Part shown: positions 34,593 through 46,845 of the stretch, piece by piece
Numbering within the stretch: position 1 is the stretch's first letter
Layout of the letters: each line of letters begins with the position of its first letter
Source of the DNA: Toxoplasma gondii ME49
Taxonomy: Eukaryota > Apicomplexa > Conoidasida > Eucoccidiorida > Sarcocystidae
Length of the DNA stretch: 64,000 nucleotides
Direction: 5' to 3'
NCBI RefSeq assembly: GCF_000006565.2
Contig: NC_031467.1
Location: 62,001 to 126,000, forward strand
Translations under genes and position numbers: made by a program
The notes under the pieces: model-generated
What the model was told of the DNA's origin: nothing
The model's input: only the letters and a program-made list of their open reading frames with translations
Database searches by the model: none

Positions 34593-37500
34593 ATGGGAAA
34601 TTCCCGAAGAAGCATCAGCGTCCCCTCACAAGGCGGCTGCACCAGTTTCCTTTTCTCTTGTTCTTCTTCACCCTCGTGGCCATTCCTTTCCTCGCCATCA
34701 CGGGAGAACCAGTCGCAGTGCGTGTCACCGATCTACCATTCCTCCTTCGTCACTGTGGCTCCTTCGCAGCTCTCGAAACCAGTTTCTGACGGGTCCCCAA
34801 CTTGTAGATCTGCCAGTCCATTCGCATTTAGAGGATCAAAGACACGTGTCTCTTCATTGGAGAATAGTTTTGACGGGATTGGTTTCCGAGGGAACTCATT
34901 TCCGACGACATGTTGCAGTAACCAACCTGGTTCCTCTGGTTCCTCCACAAAGGGCTGGCTGCAACAAAACCTGAGCGATGACACGCCTGCTTCGTTGCTC
35001 GTGTGTCAAGAACGACCCCCAGCAGAAGCAGAACATTCTCCAGCCTTTGCGGATACTCGTCGTGGCACTTGTCGAATCCCCCTCCATTCATCCATCTCTC
35101 CTATGTCGTCTGCATTCCGTGAAGAGAGCTCGTCGCTCTCTGTAAAACGCAGCAGCATCCGTCAGGGAGAAAGGAAGGCTCTTCTGTTTCCGGCTCTCCC
35201 ACCGCTTGATTTGATCGATCAACCACATCCAGCTGAGACCTCAGTCAGCTGGGGGAAGAATGGAAAAGAGATGTGTCATGCGAAGCCCAGAAAGAGAGCA
35301 ACCTTCGACACAGATCGAAGTGACTCCGAACCACAACTGCTGGACTCATCCCCTGCTCGCTCCTTCTCTTCTTCCGTCGCGTTTTCCGCGCCTTCCTCGT
35401 TCTCTAGTTGTGCAAGTCCAAATATTTCAAGAGGAAAACAGAAAACTGTTTTTCGATCTATGGCTTTCACGCCTGTACCACGGGAGGAAGGAAACCCAGT
35501 TTTCGCTTCTCGCCCATCGCTGTCTTTCGTTGGTCTTGGCGGCGTGGAGACGACCGTTGCGACGCTCGGCAGCACCGCCGACGAAAAGAGTCACGAACGC
35601 TTTGTGTGCTCTCGAGGCGTGAAGCATTTCGAGTGGACAATAAGGAAGACACATGAACGCAAATGTAAACAAACTAGACGACTGGGGGAAAAGGCGGCAA
35701 CAAGAGGGGAATCGGGTCCTCTTCTTATAATGTCACTGCACAGGCTGACACGCAACATGGGAGGCGAAACAACAACAGTGGACCCTCCACGATCTCAAGC
35801 CTTTGTCCCAGGTCCAGTGCTTCCTTCACTCTTTTATCGTTCCTCGTCATGCTTGTCTTCGCCGTCGTCTCAGACATCAGAATACAGACACCCGTGCGAA
35901 GCGTCTCCTGCTTCCTCGTCTCTCTCGTTCTCCCCTTCCTCGGCTTCACTGTCGCCTTCTTCCCCCTTTCGTTGCGACGGATGTTGCTCGAGTGTCTCAT
36001 TTACACCGCGAGAACCAAACTCAACAGAGTCAGAGGGCAAGGACGAGAAGGAAGAAAAGGCGCGTGCACCAGGTTTCTTCCGCGAGACCCAAAGCTCGCG
36101 AACTCTATCGGAGACACGCAGACCCAGCTCGGGAAAGGAAGCAGCTATCGCAGAGTCTGAAACAAAGCTTTGTCTCGTTTCGCATGCACTGGCAGCTTCA
36201 TCTTCGTGGTCGCCGTCAGCCGCTTCTGGTTCAGGTCTCGCAGATGAAGAGATGGAAGAGACGCTTGGGGGCCTGAAGGCCTTCAGCCGTGACGTACTTC
36301 ACGTCCTGGAAGGTCAGAGAAAAAGGGAACCACAGACGGACCACGAAACGGTGGGGGAACCCAAGGATGCACGCTCTCTCTTAGCTTCCGTTGTGTCTCC
36401 AGAGTTCCAGAAGAGTAACTTGAAGAAGGCAAAGTCTGAAGAAAGGGACGAAACGTATAGATAGATATTGGAAGCTCCGTCGTCCACGGCAGCGCTGTCG
36501 CCCTCCGCTTGTGCTTCATCTTTCCTCTACGAAGATCCTGCTGTCGTAAACGGAGACAGCGAGGTTCCCTCACCCGTCTCTCTGTCCTCAAATGGCAGGA
36601 CTACCATGGGGTTCTTTGCTGCAGCCGGAGAGCGTCCTCACAACGTGAAACTGGGCAGCGAAGTGAGAGGATCTACCTGTCTTTCCTCATCGTGTATTTC
36701 TGACATCTTTGTTCCAGGTCTTTGCCCTTCTTCGGGCGACTCGGACTGTTTTTCGCCTCTGCTGGCCTCTCCGGCTTCGACGGCTGCCGCCTCCCTGTGT
36801 CTTTCTCCTGGGAAGAACGAAAGAGTTCTTGGCAAAGGCAACACCGCACACAACGAGAAAGGCGAGAGAGAACACTGCGCAGAAGAGACGCCTGCTCGGC
36901 ACACCCTCCACGAAATCCCAATTCTGACACCCACCAGACATCAGGACTCCTCGTGTCTCCTCTTTATCGACGCACCGTCTCCTTCGAGGGTGTCTCTCCT
37001 CCGAGCCCCCACTGGTTCAGAGCAGTCTGTTCTGTACCCAAACGAACCCCCATATAGGCCATCCACTGTTCGGTCGCTTTCTTTCTGCGAGTGTGTCTCC
37101 CCTTTGACTTTGCCGCCTTCTTCCCCTTCGTCTCACTGCGACGCCGAGGAGAAACTTCTAGCTCAGAAGGGCCAAGTGTCTCCTTCTGGGGACTCCACAG
37201 GTGCATGCAGTCCGGCTTCGCTCAGCAGTGCTTCGCGCCCCGTCTCTCCCGGTTCTGCGTCTCCGCGTTTTCCGCAAACTCGCCTCCGGATCGAGAAGAA
37301 AAGCGAAGAGCTAGGCCTCGAGAAACAACGTCCTTCTCCGTCAAATTCTTCCCCTGAACATGGAGGAGAGAACAAGACGAACAGTTGCCGCCCGAATGGG
37401 AGGAACTCGTGTCAGCCCCAGAACTCCAGAGAGGCAGAAGTTCTGGAATGCGGCGAAGAGTGGCGAAAGAACTTTTTCGAGTCCAGGAATCGAAGCGAGT

Positions 37501-40500
37501 CCAGAGAGTACCTTTCAGACTCCTTGTTATCTCCGCAGCCTTCCTCTCCTTTTGCCGCTTCCGAAACAACCTGTGCAGGTCCACGCGACTCGGGCAGCGT
37601 TTCGTCTTTGCTTCATTCTGCTTCGATCTCACAAACAGTGAAAACCTGTCCCGAGGCGGTTACATCGGCAGCGAGTTCCCTTTCTTCGGCGTCAACCCAG
37701 CCGCCAACGCGAGGCTCTCGTTCTCCTCCTTCCTTTTCTCGGCCCTCTTTGTATCCTCAGTCCTCCTCTCGCGCGTCGTTCGGATCTGCTCCGTCACCGC
37801 TCTGTCTTCCACATCCCACCAAGGGTGATCCTGGCACGCCTCGACGCGAGAGAGAAGAGAAACGGCGAAATCTCCTCCAGGATCCACTGCCTGGGATGTC
37901 ACCTCCCTCCTTTCCTCGCATCGTCTTTGGCCACCTACGAGCAGCTCAAGGTAGCCACGAAGGAAAGCTCGGTCTTTCTTCTGCTGCTTTCCCTGAGTCA
38001 TGCCCTTCAACAGTGTCGGCCCCCTTTAACTCTTTCGCGCCCTCGAGATCTGCCCAGTCTTCCTCTCTCCCGGTCTCTTCCACGGTCTCTGCGGGAGGTC
38101 GAAGCCCCCCGAAGGCCAAGCCGGATGCGCGACAGGGACAGGAGACTCAAAAACCTGGTGGAACTTCCCAACATCGACCAGCCCAAGAAGGCCGACAAGA
38201 TTCAGGGAAAGAACAAGACTCTCGAGACTCGCAACCACTGTGCCCGAGAGAACTGCACTCACCTCCCCTTCCACCTCCCAATCATTCCCCATCCTCGTCG
38301 CAATCCTCCTCGGGTGCCGCGGTTCCTTCTTCGCGAGTGTCACTTCATTACTCTCCTCTCCCAGTTCCATCGTATTCCCTTTCAGTTCCTTCCTCTTCTC
38401 TTTCGATTCCATCGTCTTCTCTCTCTACACATTGGACACAAGAGAGTCGCCGCCTGATCACGGAGCTGAGTCACCGGCAGGTGCACTCTCAGAGTTCGTC
38501 TCTCTCGGCGTTGCTGAGCTCGGCACCTGCGTTGTCTTTGTTTTTTTCGACGCCGCCGGAAGCCCCCTCTCTCTCCTCCACTCCCGCCTCCTCCTTTCCC
38601 TCACTCAATGTTCCCTGTCACTTGCCGCCTCTGTCTCCAGAGCGAACAACATGCCTCAATGGAGAAGCCAGCGACTTCAGGTCTTCTGCAAAAGCTTTCG
38701 CTCCCTCTGCTCTGCATGCAGAGGCTTTCAGGATGCTTTCACCCCCCCCGCAGACCGGGCAGCTGCGCAGGTACCCAGAAACTTTGTCTGTGTGTTCGTT
38801 GTCTTCTCTCACTTCGTCTCTCTCTGCTGCAAGTTCCTCAGCCTTTTCTGCTTCCGCGGTCGCTGCATCTGTCGCTTCCCCCTCTTCGTCGTCTAGAAAC
38901 TCCGCCCAGCTGGCCGTTCGCGGTGCACACATCGCTGCGCCTTCTTCTTCTTCAACTCAGCACGACGCCGACTGCCCGCAGTTAACAGACTTGGGGAGGT
39001 CTGAGGCGAAGGCTGAAAACGAGAAGGAAAAGGCTGGCTTCGCCGCCAGAAGCGATCTCGCCGAGAGAGCAGGAGCTATGAGAAGGGCCGAGACAATCCA
39101 GACGAATGAAACGCAGTGGCTTTCGGAGATCTCCAGCTTTTCAGGAAAAATGCTTGCGTCGTCGGCACAAGAGCCGCGAGAAGAAGCAAGCATGAGAGAA
39201 AGGCAAGAGCGGATCGTCAAAGACCGTGACAGAATCGAGGAACAAGGTCGTAACAAAGGCGACGCTGCCAGTTCCCTGTGCACCTCGATCCGTGGGTTCG
39301 ACGAATCCTGTAAGGTGGAGACCGAAGAAAAAAAAAGCCTCTCTCGAGCCGCATCGGTCTCTAGCCAGAACGGCTATCCCCATATCCACCAGCCTCCATC
39401 ACTCCCTTGTGTTTCCTCGTTTTCTGCATCCTTTTCTTCACTTCCTTTGTCTCCTCCATTTGTGTCTCTCCGTCACGAGGGAGAAGCGGACCGACGTGTA
39501 CAGGGGTCGAGCGAAGAGCAACGGAGCTACTCGAAAGAAGGCGCGAGGAAGCGGGAGAGACCTCTGGAGGGAGAAGGAAAACGCATCCTGCTCTCGCGTC
39601 CGGAGCACGGCGTTCCCCCGGCGCTTCCCTGTGCAGAGGAAACTGGAGAAAGTTGCTGCTTCTCCGGTTGCGGTGGTCGCGGTTTGTGTCTTCCCTCTTC
39701 TGCAGATGAAGCGAGGGAGACAGAGACGCGATGGCGGTGCCGGGAGGCGAGAACGCGAGCAGGCAATACGCTCGTTGGAGAACAGCGGGAGAGACAAGCG
39801 ACCTGTGAGCCTGAGCAGGAGCGCGGAGAGTGGCGAGAGGAACAGTGTAGAAGGGATGCAAGGCAGGACAGGAGAGAACAGAAGAACGCGTGCCAGCGGA
39901 GAGTACTTGAGGAGAGCCATGACGGCGACAAGGGGATAGGAGAGAGGGAAGGAGAGACACACAGTGAAGATGAGACTGCGGAAGGAAATCACAGAGACAC
40001 AGAGGATGCAGAGGAACATGGACGGGGAATGTTGTTGAGGAAGAGCGGAGACAACTGCGAGCGCGTGGTTGGAGAGACGGACCAGAGATCCGAGTTTCAT
40101 GTCTGTAGAGAGGAAGACGAAAGACGAAAGAACAATTATAAACGGAGGAAAGTGACGTCAGACGAGAGCGACGGCGCGATCCTGGAGGAAAAGACGGCTC
40201 TCCAGAATTACCAGCCGCTTCTTCTCTTTCTCCTTCAACAGGCTCAGAGAGAGTTGAATCTGCAACAAGAAAAAGTCAACCTCCAGTCTGTTTCCGGTGT
40301 CTCCAACCACCGAAGTGAAGATGAACGAACAAGAAGGTCTGATGACAGGACCGCCTCCGGCTTGTCCATTCCTTTCTCCCTCACACTTGTTCCTTCGTCT
40401 CTGCCTTCTTCTCTGCCTTCTTCTCTGCCTTCTCTTTCGTCTTCTCTCTCTGCTTCGCGTGGTGTCTCTGTTCCTTCTTCTCTCACCTCCTCTCTGGCGT

Positions 40501-43500
40501 CCTCGTTTTCTTCGTCTCTCAAGGCATCTCGGGGTCCGCCCCTTCTTCCCGTTCTCCCTGCCTCCTCTCTTCTATCTTCTTCGTTTCTTCCTTCCTCACT
40601 TTTCACTTCTTCGCTTTTGCCGTCAGTCGGAACGGTGCCTGCGAGCGCAACTTCCTTTGGCAAAAAAGAGGAACTGCAGAGACATGCAGAAACGCCGTCG
40701 CGCCTCTTTCATTTCTCTGAAATACGAGCCCCCTCGATTCCCTCTGCTCCCCCTTCGTCCGGTGTTTCGCATTCCTTTTTGACGGCGCTCCCTTCGCCTC
40801 CGATCTCTTCCTCATCTTCATTCTCTTCTGATTCCTCGCCTCCTCTCCAGGCGCCTCCGTTATTCTCGCGCCTCACCAGCTTTTCCTCTCTTCCCTCTTC
40901 TATACCTTTTCTTTCGCCTTTCACCTCTCCCTACTCCGGTGTCTCGCAAAAACCTCAGTCTCCCCAGCCTTACTCCTACCATACTTCTGCCTCCCCTGCC
41001 GTGCATGCATCGTCCCTGATTTCCCCCCATGCGATCACGCCTTCGCCTTCTTCACTTTCTTCTTCTCTTGCTTCTTCTTTTCCTTTTTCTGTTGCCTCTT
41101 CTCTTTCTTCTTCTCTTCCTTCTTCGTTTTCTTCTCCTCTGCCTTCTCCTCTTCCTTCTCTCGCTTCAGGTTTCCAGTACTCTGCCGGCTTTCCTTTTGA
41201 TTCGTCCTCCTCCGCTCTTTCTTCTCGTTCGTCTCCATTCTCGTCTTTGCTCTCTCCCGATGTGTACTTTCAATTACTGCTTGAAAGTGAATCCGGCAAA
41301 TGTTCGATGCATGCAGGGTCTCATGTTCGAGAGTCCCGAAGAAGAGAGGAAATGCAGAATCTTAGAAAGGTTGAGATGCCTCAGAACAACATCGTGGGTA
41401 GCAGCTGTGGTCTGTCCTCCAGCCGTTCGCTCCTTGCTTCTTGCTCCTCTACTTCCGTTCTCTCTCCAGGCTACTCCGGTGTTTCTCAAAATCCTTCTTA
41501 CAGTCGTTCTTCTTCTCTCGCGGTTTCCGGAGTTCCTGCCTCGCCCCAAGGCCCAGCCTTTCCTCCTACAGCTTGTTCGTCATCCTTGTCTTCATCTTCT
41601 TCCCTCTCCGCAGAAGGCTTTTCCTCCCTCCTCTCAGATTCTTCGTCGGGCGCCTGTTCTCTGTATTCACCGTCACCTGCTTCTTGTTCCTCTTCTTCTA
41701 GCTCTACTGCTTTCTCTCTTTCTTCTTCTTCCTTTTCTTCCTTTTCTTCCTTTTCTTCTTTCTCGTCTTCCTCCGTTTGTGCCTCCAGTGCCTCCTCTCA
41801 GCCTGATTCGTCGACCTCTGCATCCTCTTCCCGTGTCTATTCTTCGACTCTCTCGCCGCCGTTTTCATCCGCGCTCCCACAGTTATCTCGCTCTGTTTTG
41901 CTCTCTTCTTGTGCGTTCCTTTCTCCACGAGAATCTGGACTGGAGACCAGCGTGGATATTCGACCTCTCGCTGCCCCAGCAGAGACCCTACTGCATGCGA
42001 AGAAGAGAAAAAGGAGAAGAGAAAACTCTGCAAATGCGTTCCGAGCTTCCAGCGCGCGGAGTGAGGACGCAGCGAAGAGAGAGAAGCACGGAGGTGCCGA
42101 GACACCCGCGGAGACAGGAGTGTCTTCGGCGTTCTCCCCAACCGCTGTCTCTCCTCCTCATCGCCGGACGCTTGCAGACTCGCCGGCGTTCGAAGACGAT
42201 TCCAGTCGTCCACCGGCGAAGGTTTCTTCTCCCGCTTCTCGCTCTTGTTCTTCGTCTTCTGTCCTTCCCTCATCCCTGTCTCCATCTGCGTCTCTGGGTC
42301 GGAGTACAAACGGTTCCTCCGGCTGTTTGAGTTCTGGAAATCTGCCCTCAGTCGCAAGCGGCATGCCTCCCGTGGGCTTCCCCCCTGCTCCTCCTCTGTT
42401 TCCTGTCTCTTCCTCTCACCCTTCTCTGTCTTCTTCTCAGCTCTCTGATGCTTCCCTTCTGTCTTTCCAGAGAAAGCTTTCCAATCAGTGTGAACCGGCC
42501 GCTCCTCACGCTTCTCACCCAGCGTCTCTTCCTCCGTGCTCTGCCCATACGACCTCGTTGCCTTCCAGTTTCTCTCCCTCAGTTTCCACATCTGTCTTCT
42601 CACACCTGCGTTCTTCTGCCTCGGCGTCTGCGTCGTCGCTTGGAATTCTCCCGCAACCGCACGGTTTCTCCGCGTCTTCACAGACAGAGGCGTCCTCTCT
42701 TTCCCTCTCTGTCGAACCACAGATCAAGTTCTCGTCTTCTCACGATGTCGCCAGCCTCCCCTCTCGCGCACCGTGCCTCAGTTCTTCGTCAGTGGAAGCT
42801 TCTTCTTCCTCCTCCTCTCTCGCCTCTTCGCCTGTCTCTTCGAGAACGTCGCGCTCTTCTGTTCGACTTCACACAGTCGCGCAGGAGTCCGTGGCTTCTT
42901 CTTTGTCTGGGGCGCCGCGAGAGTGGGGTGACGCAGTGGAGAAGCCGAACGACGGCCGAGCCCAAGAGGCGATTTCTCTCTCCTTGTCTGGGGAGTTCGT
43001 CGAGGACGTCTCCACGGCTTCGTCGATGTACTACCTTTCTTCTCTTGCGCCTTCCTCTCTGCAGAAAAAGCCAGCCGTTTCCTCACCGCCTCCTGCTTCC
43101 CCGTCTCGCACTGCTGGCGGAAGAGCGACACAGTCTGTCGCTTCTGTTCCCTCTCTCTCGGCTGCTCGCTGGGCTGCTGCAACCTACGCTGTCGGTCCGC
43201 TGCCGTCATCTCTCTCTCCTTATCGACAGGTTCCTTCTCCTCTCGGCATTGCCAGTGCAGAGTTCGCTGTCGGAAAAGGCCAGTCTGAGGAAGCGAAGCC
43301 ACTGCGAGAGAGGGATGACGGAGACAGGAACGCGCGCGACGGCTCGGAGTCCCCTGGGGGCGAAGAACAGGGCGGGGAAGGAACAACGGCAGGAACCGAA
43401 CAAGAGAGGAAACTCAAAGAGCTCAAAGAGAGACACCCAGGAGATGAGAGACACACAGAAACATGCAAGTGGATAAGAAGACGCACGAGAGACAGAGAGA

Positions 43501-45019
43501 GGAAACGAAACCTCGCCAAGAAGAGCGCAGAGCCTCACCTCGAGAAACTGAAAAAGCAGTAAAAGCGAGGGAAGGAAAGCATCGGAGACAGTGGAGACAG
43601 TGGGGAACGTGAAGACAGCGAAAGTAGCTGAAGCAGACGAGGGAGAAGCCGAAAACCTGCAAGCGGAGAAAAAGAGAGAGGAGGGTCGGAGGCAACGCGA
43701 GACAAGTCGAGAATGTCGAGAAACAGTTTTGATTTGAGTGCGACGAGGAGAGGAGGGAGGAAGTAGAGAAGAGATAAGTATCACGAAACACAGAGAGAAC
43801 TGGAGAAGAGCGAGAGAGGAAGAGGAGACTTGAGGAAGCCGACAGTCAAAGCGAGAAGCAGAGAGCCACCAGCTGCAGCAGCGGTGGGCGGAGACAGTTG
43901 AAGGAAGCGAAGAAGTCGAAAGCGATGCTTCGGCCTCGTGGCGGACCTGGAGGAGAGCAGAGAGTCGCGACCGCGGAGAAGAAGAACAAGAAGAACGGCA
44001 CACGAATTTCAAGAAGGAGAACGCGCGCGGAGGAGGATAGCAGCAAGAAGAACCGACGACACAAGAAAAGGGGGAGAAGAACGAAAAGAACAGGAAAACA
44101 AGAAGGAACAAGACCAGGGAGGAGGAGAACGAGAAGTGAGAACAAGGAGAAGAACATCATTTCTGCCTCTATCTATATTTTTCAGTGTTAACGGAGTCCT
44201 CACGCTTCAACGGAAAGAAACGTAGACACCTCGAGACTTGTCTTTCAGCTTCCCGGGATGCCCTTTTGTCTCCACGGTGATTCATCTTTCTAGCGACCTC
44301 TTTAAAATCTGAGCAGAAGCAAGATCACTCGCTGGCATTAAGGAGAGAGTTTCTCGTCCGTCCTTTTGTTTTCCCTCTCTCTGTTCTCGTCTTCAGCGTC
44401 TGGACGCGTACGACGAAAAACATCCGGGAGACAGAGAAGATATCCGAGATTGCGTGGTAACTGTCCTTGTCGTTTCTCCTGCTCTCCTTCCAAGTTCTTC
44501 GCTGTGTTCGGCTTCCTGCTCCTTTTTCTCTTGTCCTTCCTGTGTCAGCACTGCTGTGCTTCTGCTCTGCTTCTCCGCATTCTTCCTTCTGTTCTTCTCG
44601 TTTGTCTCTTTCCGACGAGATGTCGCCGGCATGGCGTTGCTACGTCGCCTCTGCAAAGACGTCACCTTTCCTCTGTAGTCCCAAGCCTTTCCCCCTCCCC
44701 TTTTCGTCTCCCTTCTTCCAAGTTCCTCATGCTCCTCCGTAACCACCTGCATGCAGAGGTGCATGCAGACACAAATATGTATTTTCACACGCATGCACTT
44801 GTGCGTAGAAAACTTCTCAAAACAACCGGGACACACATGCATTAATATATGCTAACATATACAGGAATACATGTATAAATATATGTATATATATACATGT
44901 GTGAACATACAAATACATCAAGGCATATACGTATACATCATTATATATATATATATATATATATGCATAAATATGTGCTTGCATAAATATAGATATATGC
45001 ATGGAACGGTATATACATG

Positions 45020-45060
<41 letters not shown>

Positions 45061-46208
45061 TCATGTCCGGCTAATAGTGAGCAAGGATTCGATGCGGATA
45101 TAACTGTGAGAGGAAAGTAGATAGCATCCCTCATGCCTCTTGAGAAAACAGTTGACGGTTCCCGCGATGAACGAAATGCGCAGAAGACAGAAGGCGAATC
45201 GCTTTTCGTCGGCTGTGCTTCTCTCGCTCGTCGGGTGCATGCAACTGTAGCATGCCTCGATTGAAAATAACTGAAAAAATTCTTTGGAGAGAGACGGAGG
45301 GTGCACTCCGCTGAAAGTGTTGAGAGAGAAGCTTTTTCTACCGAAACTTTGTGTGGAGAGAACCAGTCGTTATACAGACTCGATTTCCACGCGGTAAAAA
45401 AGCGACAGATGTTTGTGGGGAAATCAGAACTTGGGATGAAGCTCTTCGTTACAGTCGGGCACCGAGCGTATCCGTGAGACGTCGAGCTTCCTTTTTCGAT
45501 GCTTTTGGAGGAAGAGTTCCCTGAATTACTCCACTGGTTCGGCCTCTCATCTCACAGCCTAAGCACGAGTCTTGGGAGAGTGCCTGCAGTGTCTCCAGTC
45601 GCCAGAGACCTCTTTGCAGTCCGTGGAGGAACGCATGCGTTACACCAGAGACGGAAGGCACTCGACTCTTGTTTGGATTAACCGCTATTCCTGGGATTGT
45701 ATTTTGTGCAGTGTTTGCCTCATCTACTTGTTCCACGCATATTCTCGACCCAGTTCTAGACACTGCACGCTACTCCTAGGACTGTGTATCATACGCTGAC
45801 ACTCTCATCGATTTGTTCCATTTTGAGGCGCAGCACTGCGACCTGCAGAGAAAGAGAGAGATACTTGGTGATGAGAGAGAAAGTTGGTGATGAGAGAGAA
45901 AGTTGGTGATGAGTGAGGAGTGACAGCATTGAGCACAGACCGACCTCTGTCTCTTCCAGGAATTCCACCACAGGAGAACTGCCATACACAGGCAGCTGAG
46001 AAAAAACAAAGAGGCACTTTCCGGAAAAAAGAAGAAATCCAGAGGCGCGACCCCCTGGGAGGAATCGGGGAGAAAAAGACATCGCACTGAACGGAGAACG
46101 CTGCCATTGAAGAACGAGGCCGAGGTTGACGCGGTTCAGGCGTTTCTTTGCAAGCGGCACAGTTGGACGCAGAAGAAGATGACAAGCAAAAGCGAAGGAT
46201 TTTCATGA
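34593..46208 (+). CDS. Giant serine-rich protein with duplicated HPGD-Cys motif
   Basis: Function unknown. Proposed exons 34593-36312, 36625-43558, 44249-44276, 44397-44456 and 45960-46208 close in phase to about 2996 aa. The frame 34593-43562 is open for almost 9 kb except for one TAG at 36462, which the intron 36313-36624 (AG|GTCAGA to TTTGCTGCAG) removes in frame. Most of the protein is Ser/Pro low complexity with poly-Ser and SSLPSS runs. Islands with more typical composition include NYQPLLLFLLQQAQRELNLQ and SPDVYFQLLLESESGK. The C-terminus is basic and holds two copies of HPGD-x6-C-x2-[IF]. The stop at 43560 is avoided by a donor at 43559; the next three exons lack ATG but have strong acceptors, and the last reads EFHHRRTAIHRQLRKNKEAL and ends with TGA. 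The start ATG has the good context GACAATGG. A nuclear or scaffold role is a guess only. Confidence 0.7.
40397..40450 (+). repeat. 12-bp tandem repeat inside the serine-rich CDS
   Basis: CTGCCTTCTTCT repeats about three times, giving SSLP units. Similar TTTTCTTCC repeats at about 41727-41760 encode SSFS runs. Both are coding low-complexity tracts. Confidence 0.8.
44843..45059. repeat. TA-rich microsatellite cluster
   Basis: Several TA tracts with ATACATG interruptions lie in the long last intron of the serine-rich gene model. Confidence 0.9.
45865..45921. repeat. 19-bp tandem repeat, three copies
   Basis: TTGGTGATGAGAGAGAAAG repeats at 45865, 45884 and 45903, the last copy being degenerate at its end. 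It lies just upstream of the acceptor for the terminal exon of the serine-rich gene. Confidence 0.85.
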
Positions 46209-46845
46209 AAGCAGCTATACGGGTGTCGTAGAGACAGAAACATTCTTTTCAACTCTCTCTGTCCTCTCGCTTCTTTCACGTCAAGAAACTTTATCTCAAG
46301 AGACTTCAGTGTCTCGCTCCTTTCCAATTTGCTTCTCCTCTGAACGTCGCTTCTTCTCTGCTCTTTCTTTCCGACACTTTTTTGCAAAATGACACGGCAC
46401 CCCAATTGCTTTTAGACGCCGTGCTGCCTCTGTTTGGGCCGCGTCCCTCAGCCTTCCCCTCACTTCTCTTCTCCTCTTCAGGCCAACAAGGAAATCAGTT
46501 AGTTTCGTCTTGCTCTTCTCACATCCGCCACAAGTGCTCTGTCTCCTGCGGCATCTCCCTCGAAAGAGAAGCCGCTGTCTTTGCTCCTTCATCATTCAGA
46601 GACGAAGGCAGACCAAGAGGGAAAACCAACGGGAGAACAAGGGAGAGAAAAAGAGGCAGAACAAAAGAGAGAATGACAGAGACACCAAGAGGGAGAACAA
46701 GGGAGAGAACAAGAGGGAGAACAGAAGAGACAAGACAGGAGAAGGCGCAGGGCGCAGATCGAGTTCGGCACTTGGATTTGAAGTCGTGTTTTTTGCCGAG
46801 AGAGGAGAAAGGACATCGTTGTTCTCGTCGCCCCGCTCTTGAGTT
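46209..46845. other. Tail-to-tail intergenic region
   Basis: Lies between the stop of the plus-strand serine-rich gene and the stop of the minus-strand gene. It holds a purine-rich tandem repeat. A plus-strand ORF across it (46382-46849) is mostly Arg/Glu/Thr from that repeat and is not supported as coding. Confidence 0.45.
46615..46742. repeat. Purine-rich degenerate tandem repeat
   Basis: Repeats of GAGGGAGAACAAGGGAGAGA with drift. The same core, GGGAGAACAAG, recurs in the 50.1 kb repeat on the other side of the TRAPPC4 locus. Confidence 0.85.

Noticed and set aside
41029..42330. 433-aa leucine-rich ORF on the plus strand
   Set aside because: It is the shifted frame of the TCT-rich serine tract; pyrimidine-only codons cannot form stops, so open frames are expected there.
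43206..44111. 301-aa ORF on the minus strand
   Set aside because: Antisense shadow of the purine-rich 3' part of the serine-rich gene; repetitive hydrophobic/Ser composition.
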